A stretch of DNA of 64,000 nt from CAZEDM01 sp964511075 (GCA_964511075.1 CAZEDM010000003.1:226484-290483); one strand, 5' to 3'. Shown: positions 25,676 through 34,015, counted from the stretch's first letter. Numbers and translations are program-made. The notes: a model not told the origin generated them from the sequence alone.

Positions 25676-27403
25676 CTACATCCTTTCCGGGGTTTTTATT
25701 CCCAGAATGTTCAAGCCAGATTTTAACACTATCTGAACGGCTCTCACCAGAAACATTCTGGCTTTGGTCGGCTCCGGATTATCCGTTATGATCCTTTCCT
25801 TATGGTAAAAACTGTTAAACAGAGAGCAAGCCTCTATAAGATAGGAACATATCAGGGCTGGCTCATACTCTCTGAGGCATAATTTTATCCTTCTGGGAAA
25901 ATCCTCCAACTTTTTGACAAGCATATGCTCTTCTTCTGTGGAAAGGCAATTGAATTCGATCTTCTCTCCAATGGGATGACCATATTTGCGGATAAGACTG
26001 CATAATCTCGCATAAGTATATTGCACATAGGGCCCGGTCTCCCCTTCGAAATTCAAAACTTTATCCCAGTCGAAATCGATGTCCTTGTTCCTGCGGGTGG
26101 AGAGAAATGCGAATATCACAGCACCGATCCCCACATCGTAGGCAACCTTCTCTTTATTCTCCAGTTCCGGATTTTTCTCCTGTATTATCTTTAAAGCCAG
26201 ATCTATCGAGCGGTTGAGCACGTCCTCCAGAAGCACGATATTACCTTTACGTGTGGACATCATCTCCTGCTTGAATTTCACCCAGCCGAAGTCAACATGC
26301 ACCAGGTCCTTTGCCCAGGGATAACTCATAAGCTCTAATACTTTGAAAAGCTGCCGAAAGTAGAGCTGCTGGGCACTGCCTACGATATAAAGCGCTTTAT
26401 GGAAATGATAAGTTTCATATCTGTAAATCGCCGCACAGATATCACGGGTAGCATAAAGAGTAGCTTCATCCTTCTTTCTGATAAGACACGGGGGCAGGCC
26501 GTATTCCTCTAAATCCACGATCAAAGCGTCCTGGCTTTTCTGCAGCAGATTTTTCTTTTTCATATTCCCGACGGTCTTTTCGATATACTGGTTATAGAAG
26601 CTTTCCCCTGCATAGGAATCGAAGGAGATATCCAGCATCTTATAAATGCGATTGAACTCATCCAGGCTATAATCCTTGAATCTCTGCCATAAAGCTGAAG
26701 CCTCTTTGTCTCCATCCTCCAGCTTTTTAAACCACTGCCTGGCTTCATCGTTTAATTCTGGATCTTCCTCGGCTTCTTTATGAAATCTGACGTAAAGGTC
26801 ATAAAGCGTGGCAATCGGGTCTGATGAAAGCTCTTTTTCATCCCCCCATTTCTTATAAGCGGCAATCACCTTTCCGAATTGAGTTCCCCAGTCGCCCAAG
26901 TGGTTTATTCTTATAGCCTGGTAGCCCGATTTTTTGAAAACATTATATAGAGAACTGCCGATTACAGTTGACCGCAGATGACCGATTCCAAAGGGCTTGG
27001 CGATATTGGGATGAGAATAATCCATCACTATGGTTTTCCCTTTACCCGTAACATCTGAGCCGTATCCCTCTCCCTTATCGAAAATCTCCTGTAGAACAAA
27101 TTCGGCGAATTTCTGGTGATTAACCTTAAAATTAATATAGGGACCTATGGGGAAAATCTCTTGTATCAGCTCCTTGGGCTTGAGCCGGGATGAAATATCC
27201 CTGGCTATTTCCTGGGGAGATTTCTTCAGCTCCCCGCTGAGAATATGGCAGGGAAAAGCATAATCCCCGAACTTCTCCTCTGGAGGGATTTCGATCAAAG
27301 ACTCAATCCTCTCCTGAGTAAATTCCATTTTCTCTTTTAGTATCTCGATAATCTCTTTGACAAATATGTTCATCGTTTTCCTTAGCTCCTTGCTACCTGC
27401 CAT
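25676..27403 (-). CDS. argS: Arginyl-tRNA synthetase
   Basis: 575 aa class I synthetase. The Add-1 N-terminal domain spans about residues 10-100 and the HIGH-type motif is SHPNIAKPFGIGHLRS near 130-145. Its KMSKS loop has the form MMSTRKGN, usual for bacterial ArgRS lacking the canonical Lys, and the anticodon-binding DALR domain (about 455-575) begins FEGETGPYVQYTYARLCSLIRK and ends PERM. Two starts are possible: the ATG at 27403 (AGGAG 8 nt before) and one at 27373 (AAGGAG and TAAGGA before MNIFVKEI). It follows the MFS gene by 11 bp. Confidence 0.95.
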   Translation of the reverse strand: MAGSKELRKTMNIFVKEIIEILKEKMEFTQERIESLIEIPPEEKFGDYAFPCHILSGELKKSPQEIARDISSRLKPKELIQEIFPIGPYINFKVNHQKFAEFVLQEIFDKGEGYGSDVTGKGKTIVMDYSHPNIAKPFGIGHLRSTVIGSSLYNVFKKSGYQAIRINHLGDWGTQFGKVIAAYKKWGDEKELSSDPIATLYDLYVRFHKEAEEDPELNDEARQWFKKLEDGDKEASALWQRFKDYSLDEFNRIYKMLDISFDSYAGESFYNQYIEKTVGNMKKKNLLQKSQDALIVDLEEYGLPPCLIRKKDEATLYATRDICAAIYRYETYHFHKALYIVGSAQQLYFRQLFKVLELMSYPWAKDLVHVDFGWVKFKQEMMSTRKGNIVLLEDVLNRSIDLALKIIQEKNPELENKEKVAYDVGIGAVIFAFLSTRRNKDIDFDWDKVLNFEGETGPYVQYTYARLCSLIRKYGHPIGEKIEFNCLSTEEEHMLVKKLEDFPRRIKLCLREYEPALICSYLIEACSLFNSFYHKERIITDNPEPTKARMFLVRAVQIVLKSGLNILGIKTPERM

Positions 27404-27414
27404 TACTTATACTC

Positions 27415-28710
27415 CTAATCTGCTGAAACCTTTTGAGGCACAGCTTCTCGGATAAAAAACTTCATCTTACCCAGTTCCCTATCCTCGTTGCTGGAGAAAA
27501 AGGAAAAATAGAGAACGCTTGACACCACATAAAAACCTGCCGCAATTAAAAGGGGGGAGGTATACCCGTAATTCTGAATCAGTTTTCCTCCTAAGCTCGC
27601 GCTTACTCCCCAGGACAAGGTCCAGGCCAATGAGGTCAAGCTGTTGGTCAGGGGCTGTTCTTTTGGGTTGACCTTCTCCATGGCAAAATTGCTGGCGATC
27701 GGCTGGTTCATATTCATCAGGGCACCTCTTAAAAGGAAAGAGCAGACCGCCAGCGGAAGGAACTGTGTAAAAGCCAGACACAGCATAAAGGGAATGGAGG
27801 CAAGCTGGGTATAGACGACGCTTTTGATCATCCCCATCTTTTTGGATAAAACCGGTCCCAGAAGAACCCCCGCCAGCATAAAACCCTCTAACAAGGCAAA
27901 ATATACTCCTATATTCTCGGCTGAAAGCTGGAATCTATCCCTGAAATAAAGGTTCAAAAAGGGGATAATCAAGCCTGCGCCCAGACCAACGATGAAAAAG
28001 GGAAGGCATAGTTTTAGAAGCAATCTGCCTTTTTCCTTCAGAATTCTGAACTGCCAGATTAATTTTTCCTCTTTCCTGTCTAAATTCTCCTCGGGCTTGA
28101 TCAGATAAAAGGGGATGACTCCCAATAACCCGAAGAAAACTCCCACGTAGAGCGAACTTCTATAAGCCCAGACCTGGTTGTGAAGTAAATGATTGAACAG
28201 ATTAACCAGGTATCCCCCACCCAAGCTCCCCACGATACCTGCAAAAATCATAATCCCGAAATTCATGCTGAAAAGATAGGTTCTTTCCTTCTCGGTGCTG
28301 TTCCTCATAAAGAAAGGTGCAGCCGCCACCCGGTAAGAGGTCAGCATCATACCCAGACAGAAATTCACGATAAGCAGCCCTCTAAGCTCCAGAATGGTGG
28401 CTTGCAGAAAATAAAAGATGGAAGCCAGAAGGGTGGAGAAAATCAGTACTTTTTTTATCTGAAATTTTTGCAGGATATAAGCAACAGGAAGGGTAATTAT
28501 AACCGCACCCCAGGCATAAAAAGACAAAACCTGCCCGATAGCGCTCTCACCGAAAGAAAGCTCCTTAAGATAAAGATTGAGCAGAAGCTGGTCACCCGCA
28601 AAGGCAAGACCCGCGAAAAAAGCACCTAATAGGAAAAGTCTTGCATTCTTAGAGAAAAGCTTTAAGTGATTAAGGTAATCAATTATTCCACTTTGGATTC
28701 CACTGATCAT
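27415..28710 (-). CDS. Major facilitator superfamily transporter
   Basis: 431 aa with twelve predicted membrane helices in two halves joined by a charged central loop (IKPEENLDRKEEKLIWQF). The loop between helices 2 and 3 is weakly MFS-like. No family-specific substrate motif is recognised; the overall form is that of drug or sugar efflux MFS proteins from anaerobes. It is cotranscribed with argS but the link is probably only positional. Its upstream region contains the palindrome at 28724-28785. Confidence 0.85.
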   Translation of the reverse strand: MISGIQSGIIDYLNHLKLFSKNARLFLLGAFFAGLAFAGDQLLLNLYLKELSFGESAIGQVLSFYAWGAVIITLPVAYILQKFQIKKVLIFSTLLASIFYFLQATILELRGLLIVNFCLGMMLTSYRVAAAPFFMRNSTEKERTYLFSMNFGIMIFAGIVGSLGGGYLVNLFNHLLHNQVWAYRSSLYVGVFFGLLGVIPFYLIKPEENLDRKEEKLIWQFRILKEKGRLLLKLCLPFFIVGLGAGLIIPFLNLYFRDRFQLSAENIGVYFALLEGFMLAGVLLGPVLSKKMGMIKSVVYTQLASIPFMLCLAFTQFLPLAVCSFLLRGALMNMNQPIASNFAMEKVNPKEQPLTNSLTSLAWTLSWGVSASLGGKLIQNYGYTSPLLIAAGFYVVSSVLYFSFFSSNEDRELGKMKFFIREAVPQKVSAD

Positions 28711-28723
28711 AATTTAGGTTTTT

Positions 28724-28785
28724 CGTAGCGTCGGGGTTTATCCCAGACGTTTTATATCTCGTCGGGCGTAAAGCCCGACGCTACG
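28724..28785. repeat. GTAG...CTAC double-hairpin element between genes
   Basis: Outer 12-bp perfect inverted repeats CGTAGCGTCGGG (28724-28735) and CCCGACGCTACG (28774-28785). Inside, GTCGGGC-5 nt-GCCCGAC (28761-28779) forms one hairpin and CGTCGGG...CCCAGACG (28729-28749) a second, bulged one. It has the same plan as the element inside mnmA but different stem sequence. It lies between dapF and the MFS gene. Confidence 0.8.
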
Positions 28786-28817
28786 TTTTTATAGTCTCAC
28801 TTTTTACGTCTTCCGTC

Positions 28818-29663
28818 TCACCTATTGTAATTGTAAATCCCAGAAAACGCCTCCTCCGTCGGACCTATAACGTAAATATGATTGCTCTTCTCCTCCCAGC
28901 TTACTTTCAAACATCCGGCAGGAAAATATGCCAGGACCTCTCTATCGGTTTTATCATTCAGAACACCTGCAACCAGAGCCGAGGAAGCCCCGGTGCCGGA
29001 TGCCATCGTCTCGCCTGCTGCTCTCTCCCATACGCGAAGCTGAATCTTTTTGCGACTTAGGACCTTTACGAACTCCACGTTGGTCTTTTCCGGAAAGATA
29101 TCGTGATTTTCCACCAGCGAGCCGATCCTCTGCCAGCCTTCCTCAAATCTATCTACGAATATAAGGGTATGCGGGTTTCCCATGGAGACACAGGTTATCT
29201 TAAGCTTCTTATCAGCGACTCTTATCTCCTCGTTGATACAGAATTTACCTTTTCCCCTGACCGGAATTTTCTTTTTTTCCAGAACCGGCTCCCCCATATC
29301 GACCTTTATAACAAACTCACCTCTTCTTCTGAGCACCTCAGCTTCTATTATCCGGTCCTTGGTCTCGATCTCAATTTTTCTTCTTCTGCATAAGCCGTGC
29401 TCGCAAACATACCGGGCAAAACATCTCACCCCGTTTCCGCACATCTGGGCCGGAGTGCCATCCGGGTTGTAGAACTCCATCTTGAAGGGAGCCTTCCTCC
29501 CCTTGCGAATGATTATAAGACCATCCCCTCCCACCCCGAAATGTCTGTCTGTAATCTTTCTGGCTAAGTCTCTTAAATTTATACCGGCTAAATTTTGTTT
29601 GAAGGAATCGATATAGATATAATCGTTTCCTAAAGCCTGAAGCTTGGTGAATTTGATTTTCAT
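28818..29663 (-). CDS. dapF: Diaminopimelate epimerase family protein with Ser for the second catalytic Cys
   Basis: 281 aa from the ATG at 29663 (AGAGGG just upstream; a GTG two codons earlier overlaps the preceding stop codon). DapF converts LL- to meso-diaminopimelate for lysine and peptidoglycan. The fold motifs are clear: ALGNDYIYID, FGVGGDG, FYNPDGTPAQMCGNGVRCFARY with first catalytic Cys75, and ERAAGETMASGTGASS. In the last, the normal ACGSG/ACGTG cysteine (Cys217 in E. coli) is Ser222 (TCC codon at 28998-29000). The protein may be a slower epimerase, use another acid/base, or act on another substrate. Another dapF could exist outside the window. Confidence 0.88.
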   Translation of the reverse strand: MKIKFTKLQALGNDYIYIDSFKQNLAGINLRDLARKITDRHFGVGGDGLIIIRKGRKAPFKMEFYNPDGTPAQMCGNGVRCFARYVCEHGLCRRRKIEIETKDRIIEAEVLRRRGEFVIKVDMGEPVLEKKKIPVRGKGKFCINEEIRVADKKLKITCVSMGNPHTLIFVDRFEEGWQRIGSLVENHDIFPEKTNVEFVKVLSRKKIQLRVWERAAGETMASGTGASSALVAGVLNDKTDREVLAYFPAGCLKVSWEEKSNHIYVIGPTEEAFSGIYNYNR

Positions 29664-29665
29664 TA

Positions 29666-30313
29666 TCACCCTCTTTTTTTCACCAATTGTATGGAATTCT
29701 CCAGCACTCCTTTGAACTCCTTTTCAGAAAGACCCGCTCCCAGACCAACCTTTCTCAAAATATCTTTGGTCAGAAGCTCTGAAGAGGAATGGGCATCAGT
29801 ATTTATCACCAGTTTCGCTCCGTACCTCTTGGCCATTTTAGCCACATATCCATTGGTCAGGGAATGACCTCTGCGGGCAGAAAGCTCAAGACATATTCCT
29901 TTTTTTCTGGCTATCCTGATTTCCTTTTCCGTGATCAGACCCGGGTGGGCTAAGATATCGATATCGCTTTCCAGGCCAGCCCAATTAGTCCCGGCAATCA
30001 CCGGCTCGACCGGAGATTCGCCGTGCACCACAACGATCTTTGCTCCCAAGCTGCGTGCCAGATCTGCCAGCTCCGGAATCTGCTGAGGAGGAGCATGGGT
30101 GATCTCCACCCCGGGAAGAACTTTAATCTTCATATATCTATTCAGGTCCTTGGAGACCTTGATAAGCTGTGAAAGGACTATAGCCAGATTGCCGGAATCC
30201 ACGTGATCGGTTATGGCCAAGGCTTTGTAACCTGCAACATATGCCCGGCGGGCAAGCTCGGCCGGCAGAAGCCCGCCGTCACTTAGTACCGAATGAGTAT
30301 GCAAATCTATCAT
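29666..30313 (-). CDS. PHP-domain phosphoesterase, histidinol-phosphatase-like
   Basis: 215 aa. Metal-binding PHP motifs are visible: DLHTHSVLSDGG at 3-14, AITDHVD near 37-43, the E of PGVEITH, VVVHGES, DILAHPG, and NTDAHSS at the end. The family includes histidinol phosphatases and 5'-3' exonucleases; this short single-domain form is usually listed as histidinol phosphatase or related. There are no histidine genes nearby. The stop codon overlaps the dapF start region, so the two are cotranslated. Confidence 0.85.
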   Translation of the reverse strand: MIDLHTHSVLSDGGLLPAELARRAYVAGYKALAITDHVDSGNLAIVLSQLIKVSKDLNRYMKIKVLPGVEITHAPPQQIPELADLARSLGAKIVVVHGESPVEPVIAGTNWAGLESDIDILAHPGLITEKEIRIARKKGICLELSARRGHSLTNGYVAKMAKRYGAKLVINTDAHSSSELLTKDILRKVGLGAGLSEKEFKGVLENSIQLVKKRG

Positions 30314-30331
30314 CTTTGCTCCTTTTTACTA

Positions 30332-30361
30332 ATTTTATTTCAAGTCCATAATCTAATTCAA
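30332..30361 (-). promoter_or_regulatory. Candidate promoter of the PHP-dapF pair
   Basis: TTGAAT (30356-30361) and TAAAAT (30332-30337) on the minus strand are 18 bp apart, with AAAGGAG and the ATG at 30313 close behind. Confidence 0.4.
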
Positions 30362-30530
30362 TTTCGGAATTATGCAAACGATTTTTGAAACGAAAGGCTT
30401 GATTGATATATTGCAGTGTCTGACTTCCACCCTACGATTGTTTTTTAGAGATATGAGCTGCCCTTAGAGGTTCGTCCTGAAAAAAATTATTGGGCTACAG
30501 GCTGGACGCCAATCTGTCCGAATAAAAAAA

Positions 30531-30567
30531 GCCAAAAACAAAAATAGGCAATCATTGACGATTGCCT
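30531..30567 (-). terminator. Rho-independent terminator ending the alpha operon
   Basis: AGGCAATC (30546-30553) and GATTGCCT (30560-30567) form a perfect 8-bp stem with a 6-nt loop. On the minus strand it is followed by ATTTTGTTTTTGG, a U-rich tract. It lies 30 bp after the last gene of the ribosomal block. The rest of the 283-bp gap 30314-30596 shows no gene. Confidence 0.8.
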
Positions 30568-30596
30568 GACTAACTGTTTATTTATAATCGGCGCGA

Positions 30597-30896
30597 TTAC
30601 GGCTCCTCTTCTCCCTCCTCGTCATAAACGTAATCCTCCCTTTCCTGTTCTATCACCTCATCCAGGCTCAGTTCATCCTCCGTCCCCTCTTCATCCGACG
30701 CTTCTTCCTCCATCTCTTCCTCTCCCTCTTCGGGTAAGAAGTCATCCAAGAGCTTCTCCTCGTGTTTTTCTATCTTCTTTTCCTTTTTCCCCCCAGGGAC
30801 TTTAACCTTTCTCCTGGGCTTTTTACAGGTCTTCTTTGCCTTTTGGGTCTTCTTGATTTTTTTCTTGGGTTCAACTTTTTTCTTTTTCTTTCTCAT
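30597..30896 (-). CDS. Bipolar Lys-rich/Glu-rich small protein at the end of the alpha operon
   Basis: 99 aa. Residues 1-48 are almost all Lys, Arg, Pro and Thr; residues 49-99 are almost all Glu and Asp with a few hydrophobics (LLDDFLPEEG and SLDEVIEQEREDYVYDEEGEEEP). No family recognised. The start overlaps the end of rplQ by 26 bp, and a terminator follows, so it is the last gene of the operon and should be made along with ribosomal proteins. The acidic half recalls the RNA polymerase delta subunit tail and DNA- or RNA-mimic proteins, but there is no delta winged helix. A ribosome, RNA polymerase or nucleoid partner is plausible (inference). Confidence 0.7.
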   Translation of the reverse strand: MRKKKKKVEPKKKIKKTQKAKKTCKKPRRKVKVPGGKKEKKIEKHEEKLLDDFLPEEGEEEMEEEASDEEGTEDELSLDEVIEQEREDYVYDEEGEEEP

Positions 30897-31284
30897 GCTT
30901 CTCTCCTTTCTTCTTTTCCACTTTTGGCTTTTCCATTAATAGTTGAACCACGGCTAACTTTGCGCCATCGCCTTGTCTGTGCCCTAACTTCAGAACCTTG
31001 GTATAACCGCCCGGACGATCCTGAAACTTGGGCGCTATCTCCTCAAAAAGCTTTTTGACTAATTTCCGATTTTTGACTACCCTGTAAGCCAGTCGGCGTG
31101 AATTCAGGTCTCCTTTTTTGCCCAGGGTGACCAGATGGTCCACCCACCTTTTCACCTCCCGGGCTTTAGGTAAAGTGGTACGAATCTGAATATGCTCCAG
31201 AACGGAGGCTGTCATATTCGAAAGCATGGCCTCCCTGTGACTTTTGGTTCTGCTTAATTTTGCTACCGATTTTCCATGTCTCAT
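30871..31284 (-). CDS. rplQ: 50S ribosomal protein L17
   Basis: 137 aa from the ATG at 31284 (AAGGAA upstream; opens MRHGKSVAKLSRTKSHREAML, the family's canonical start). In-frame codons further upstream overlap rpoA and are not used. Core L17 sequence runs to about residue 120 with GHRQGDGAKLAVVQLL, followed by a short Lys/Glu tail, one of several such tails in this window. It lies 37 bp after rpoA, as in most bacteria. Confidence 0.95.
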   Translation of the reverse strand: MRHGKSVAKLSRTKSHREAMLSNMTASVLEHIQIRTTLPKAREVKRWVDHLVTLGKKGDLNSRRLAYRVVKNRKLVKKLFEEIAPKFQDRPGGYTKVLKLGHRQGDGAKLAVVQLLMEKPKVEKKKGEKHEKEKEKS

Positions 31285-31321
31285 TTCTCTATTCCTTCTT
31301 GCGGCAAGGGATATCCTTCGC

Positions 31322-32308
31322 TCAGCTTTTCTTGGTTGATTCTTTGTATTTCTCCACATCCATACCAAAGGACAGGCCCAGCTTGGCTAAGATATTGGTG
31401 AGCTCCGTAAGGGATTTCCTTCCGAAGTTTCTGTATTTCAGCATCTCCGATTCGGTCTTTTTTACCAAATCCTCCAGGATCTGGATGTTGGCTGCCCGCA
31501 GGCAATTGGAGGACCTGACCGAGAGCTCCAAATCCTCCACTTTGGTTTTCAGAAGGTTTCTTACCCGCATGACCTCCTCATCCACAACCTCCTCCTGAAC
31601 CATCTCCATCACCTCATCTTTCTTGATGAAAAGCTGTAGATGATCCTTCAGTATCTTGGAAGCCAAACCCAGGGCGTCCTCCGGGGTGATGCTCCCGTCC
31701 GTCCACACCTCCAGAAAAAGCTTGTCGAAATCGGTCCTTTGTCCCACCCTGGTGTTCTCCACCCAGAAATTCACCTTGCTCACCGGAGAAAACAGTGAAT
31801 CCAGAAAAATGGTGCCCACCGGAGCCTCGGGCTTTTTATTCTGTTCTGCCGGAATATAACCCCTGCCACAGCCGATCTCGATCTCCATCTTGAACTTCAC
31901 CTCCTCCGTCAGGGAAACGATATGCTGCTCCGGATTGAGAAGCTCTATCTCGGAATCGACTTTCAGGTCTCCCACCTTGTAATCGCCTTTTTTCGAAACC
32001 TCCAGGGAAAGTGTTTTCGGCTCATCTCCCAAAAGCTTCACCCTTATCCCTTTGACGTTCAGCACGATCTCGGTGGCGTCCTCGTATATTCCCGGTATGG
32101 TGGAGAACTCGTGCAGAATCCCTTCTATCCTCAGTGAGACCGGTGCCGCACCCTGGATAGAGGAAAGGAGAATTCTTCTCAAGGCATTTCCCAGGGTGAT
32201 GCCGAAACCTCTCTCCAGCGGCTCGATGATGAACTTGGTGTATTTTTCGCTAAAAGTGCTCTGATCTATCATCACCTCTTTGGGTATCTGTAAGCTTCTT
32301 AGTTTCAT
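31322..32308 (-). CDS. rpoA: RNA polymerase alpha subunit
   Basis: 328 aa. The N-terminal dimer domain (to about residue 235) has LERGFGITLGNALRRILLSS; the linker is acidic (MVQEEVVDEEV); the C-terminal domain (about 255-320) has LSVRSSNCLRAANIQILEDLV and GRKSLTELTNILAKLGLSFGM, which contact UP elements and activators. AAGGAGG lies 9 nt before the ATG. It is the usual penultimate gene of the alpha operon. Confidence 0.98.
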   Translation of the reverse strand: MKLRSLQIPKEVMIDQSTFSEKYTKFIIEPLERGFGITLGNALRRILLSSIQGAAPVSLRIEGILHEFSTIPGIYEDATEIVLNVKGIRVKLLGDEPKTLSLEVSKKGDYKVGDLKVDSEIELLNPEQHIVSLTEEVKFKMEIEIGCGRGYIPAEQNKKPEAPVGTIFLDSLFSPVSKVNFWVENTRVGQRTDFDKLFLEVWTDGSITPEDALGLASKILKDHLQLFIKKDEVMEMVQEEVVDEEVMRVRNLLKTKVEDLELSVRSSNCLRAANIQILEDLVKKTESEMLKYRNFGRKSLTELTNILAKLGLSFGMDVEKYKESTKKS

Positions 32309-32367
32309 AATCTTTGTCCTCCTTAAAATCCGCCCAGAAGATTAAAAAGGAAAATGAATTCTTATCT

Positions 32368-32997
32368 TTATCTCGAATAAAACTCTACCACTAACTGTTC
32401 CTGAACCATCACCGGAATATCGATTCGCTTGGGTATCTCCAGCAGCTCACCCTGCAGATGGGCCTTGTCCAGCCTTAGCCAGGGAAACTCCGCACCCCGG
32501 GCTTTCTCCCTCAAGCCCGAATGAATTACATCCAGGTTGCGACTCTTTTCCCGAACCGAGACAACTTCTCCTATGCGGACCTGGTAGGAGGGGATATCCA
32601 CTATCCGGTTGTTGATCAAAAGATGCCGATGGCGAATTAACTGGCGGGCAGTTTTACGTGAAGGGGCGAATCCCAGACGGTATACCAGATTATCCAGTCT
32701 GCACTCCAGAAGCTGCAGCAGTTTCTCCCCGGTAATCCCCTTCTCTCTCTCGGCTTTGAAAAAGTACTGTCTGAACTGTCTTTCCAGAAGACCGTAGATC
32801 CTTTTCAGTTTTTGCTTCTCGCGCAAACGCAATGCATATTGCGATCCCTTGCGACGCGAGATCTGCCCGTGTTCTCCCGGGGCATAGCCTCTGCGGTCAA
32901 AGGCGCACTTCTCGTTCGAACATTTGCTCCCTTTAAGAAAAAGTTTCTCTCCTTCCCTTCTGCAGATTTTACAGCTTGGTCCGGTATATCTTGCCAT
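32368..32997 (-). CDS. rpsD: 30S ribosomal protein S4
   Basis: 209 aa, normal length. The N-terminus keeps the zinc-binding form with four Cys (CKICRREGEKLFLKGSKC, then CAF), and the S4 RNA-binding domain (about 98-160) has LECRLDNLVYRLGFAPSRKTARQLIRH. S4 nucleates 30S assembly and often represses its own operon. It is separated from rpsK by 91 bp containing a 10-bp inverted repeat. Confidence 0.98.
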   Translation of the reverse strand: MARYTGPSCKICRREGEKLFLKGSKCSNEKCAFDRRGYAPGEHGQISRRKGSQYALRLREKQKLKRIYGLLERQFRQYFFKAEREKGITGEKLLQLLECRLDNLVYRLGFAPSRKTARQLIRHRHLLINNRIVDIPSYQVRIGEVVSVREKSRNLDVIHSGLREKARGAEFPWLRLDKAHLQGELLEIPKRIDIPVMVQEQLVVEFYSR

Positions 32998-33023
32998 CTT
33001 CTCTCCTTCTTACTTTAGGTCGC

Positions 33024-33076
33024 AGGTGTCAGGTAATGGCTATCAGGTTCCCTGACACCTATCACCTACCACCTAA
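33024..33076. repeat. Inverted repeat and 7-bp tandem between rpsK and rpsD
   Basis: AGGTGTCAGG (33024-33033) and CCTGACACCT (33051-33060) are a perfect 10-bp inverted repeat with a 17-nt loop. The right arm runs into three 7-bp units CACCTAT, CACCTAC, CACCTAA (33056-33076). The hairpin would form on the minus-strand mRNA just before rpsD. It may be a dispersed repeat or an S4-related control site; the second is less likely, as no pseudoknot of the known type is seen. Confidence 0.6.
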
Positions 33077-33088
33077 TACCTTTTTATG

Positions 33089-33481
33089 CTATACTCTTCT
33101 CCTCTTGGGAGCCCTGCAGCCGTTATGAGGGATGGGGGTTACGTCCCGTATGGAAGTAACCTCCAATCCTGCTGATTGCAGGGACCTTATGGCTGCCTCT
33201 CTGCCCGAACCGGGTCCTTTGACCCAGACCTCTATTTTTTTGACTCCCATTTCCAGTGCCTGCTTGGCTGAGACATCTGCGGCAATCCCCGCGGCGAAGG
33301 GCGTGCTTTTCTTGGAACCCTTAAAACCGCTTTTACCAGCCGAGCTCCAGGCTATAACGTTTCCCCGGGTATCGGTTATGGTTATGATGGTGTTGTTAAA
33401 GGTCGCCTGGATATGCGCAACACCCGTTGACTCAGCCTTCCTGGATTTCTTCTTGGGTGACTTTTTGAACTTATCAGACAA
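33089..33481 (-). CDS. rpsK: 30S ribosomal protein S11
   Basis: 130 aa. It starts at TTG with AAAGGAG upstream. The basic N-terminus is followed by the family core AHIQATFNNTIITITDTRGNVIAWSSAGKSGFKGSKKSTPFAA and the end CRAPKRRRV. S11 lines the mRNA exit cleft of the 30S platform. It lies 42 bp after rpsM. Confidence 0.97.
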   Translation of the reverse strand: MSDKFKKSPKKKSRKAESTGVAHIQATFNNTIITITDTRGNVIAWSSAGKSGFKGSKKSTPFAAGIAADVSAKQALEMGVKKIEVWVKGPGSGREAAIRSLQSAGLEVTSIRDVTPIPHNGCRAPKRRRV

Positions 33482-33523
33482 TGCTTTCTCCTTTCATACG
33501 GATCGAAATAAGAAACAAACAGG

Positions 33524-33919
33524 TTATCTATGAACAGCACTTTTTGCGGCTGCCGCTTTTCTGGTTCCTATGGTTTTTCTGGGTCCTTTTCTGGTGCGTG
33601 CATTGGTTTTTGTTCTCTGACCTCTGACCGGAAGGCCCCGGCGGTGCCTGAAACCACGATAGGAACCTATGTCCATCAGCCTCTTGATGTTCATCGCCAC
33701 CTCGCCCCGCAGAGCACCCTCCACCTTATGTTCGGATTCGATCACCGACCTAAGCTTGCTGATGTCATCCTCCGTCAGGTTCTTCACCCTGGTATCCGGG
33801 TTAACACCGGTTACCTTCATGATTTTTTTGGCAGAGGAAGGACCTATCCCAAAGATATAGGTAAGACCAACCTCTATTCTTTTCTCTCTCGGTAAATCAA
33901 CGCCTGCGATTCTTGCCAA
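33524..33919 (-). CDS. rpsM: 30S ribosomal protein S13
   Basis: 131 aa. It starts at TTG after GGAGG. The sequence ARIAGVDLPREKRIEVGLTYIFGIG and the end HRRGLPVRGQRTKTNARTRKG are canonical. S13 sits in the head of the small subunit and contacts the large subunit and P-site tRNA. Upstream is a 96-bp AT-rich gap after rpmJ, without a clear promoter. Confidence 0.97.
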   Translation of the reverse strand: MARIAGVDLPREKRIEVGLTYIFGIGPSSAKKIMKVTGVNPDTRVKNLTEDDISKLRSVIESEHKVEGALRGEVAMNIKRLMDIGSYRGFRHRRGLPVRGQRTKTNARTRKGPRKTIGTRKAAAAKSAVHR

Positions 33920-34015
33920 CTCAAACCTCCTCTATATTCTTTTCTTCGTTCAACTAAGTCTCAAAAAATAATGAGATCTAAATATGACATCACGATTATA
34001 ATAATATATATACAA

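Noticed and set aside
30597..30896. RNA polymerase delta subunit (rpoE of Firmicutes)
   Set aside because: Only the acidic half is similar in composition; the winged-helix N-terminal domain is replaced by a Lys-rich stretch.
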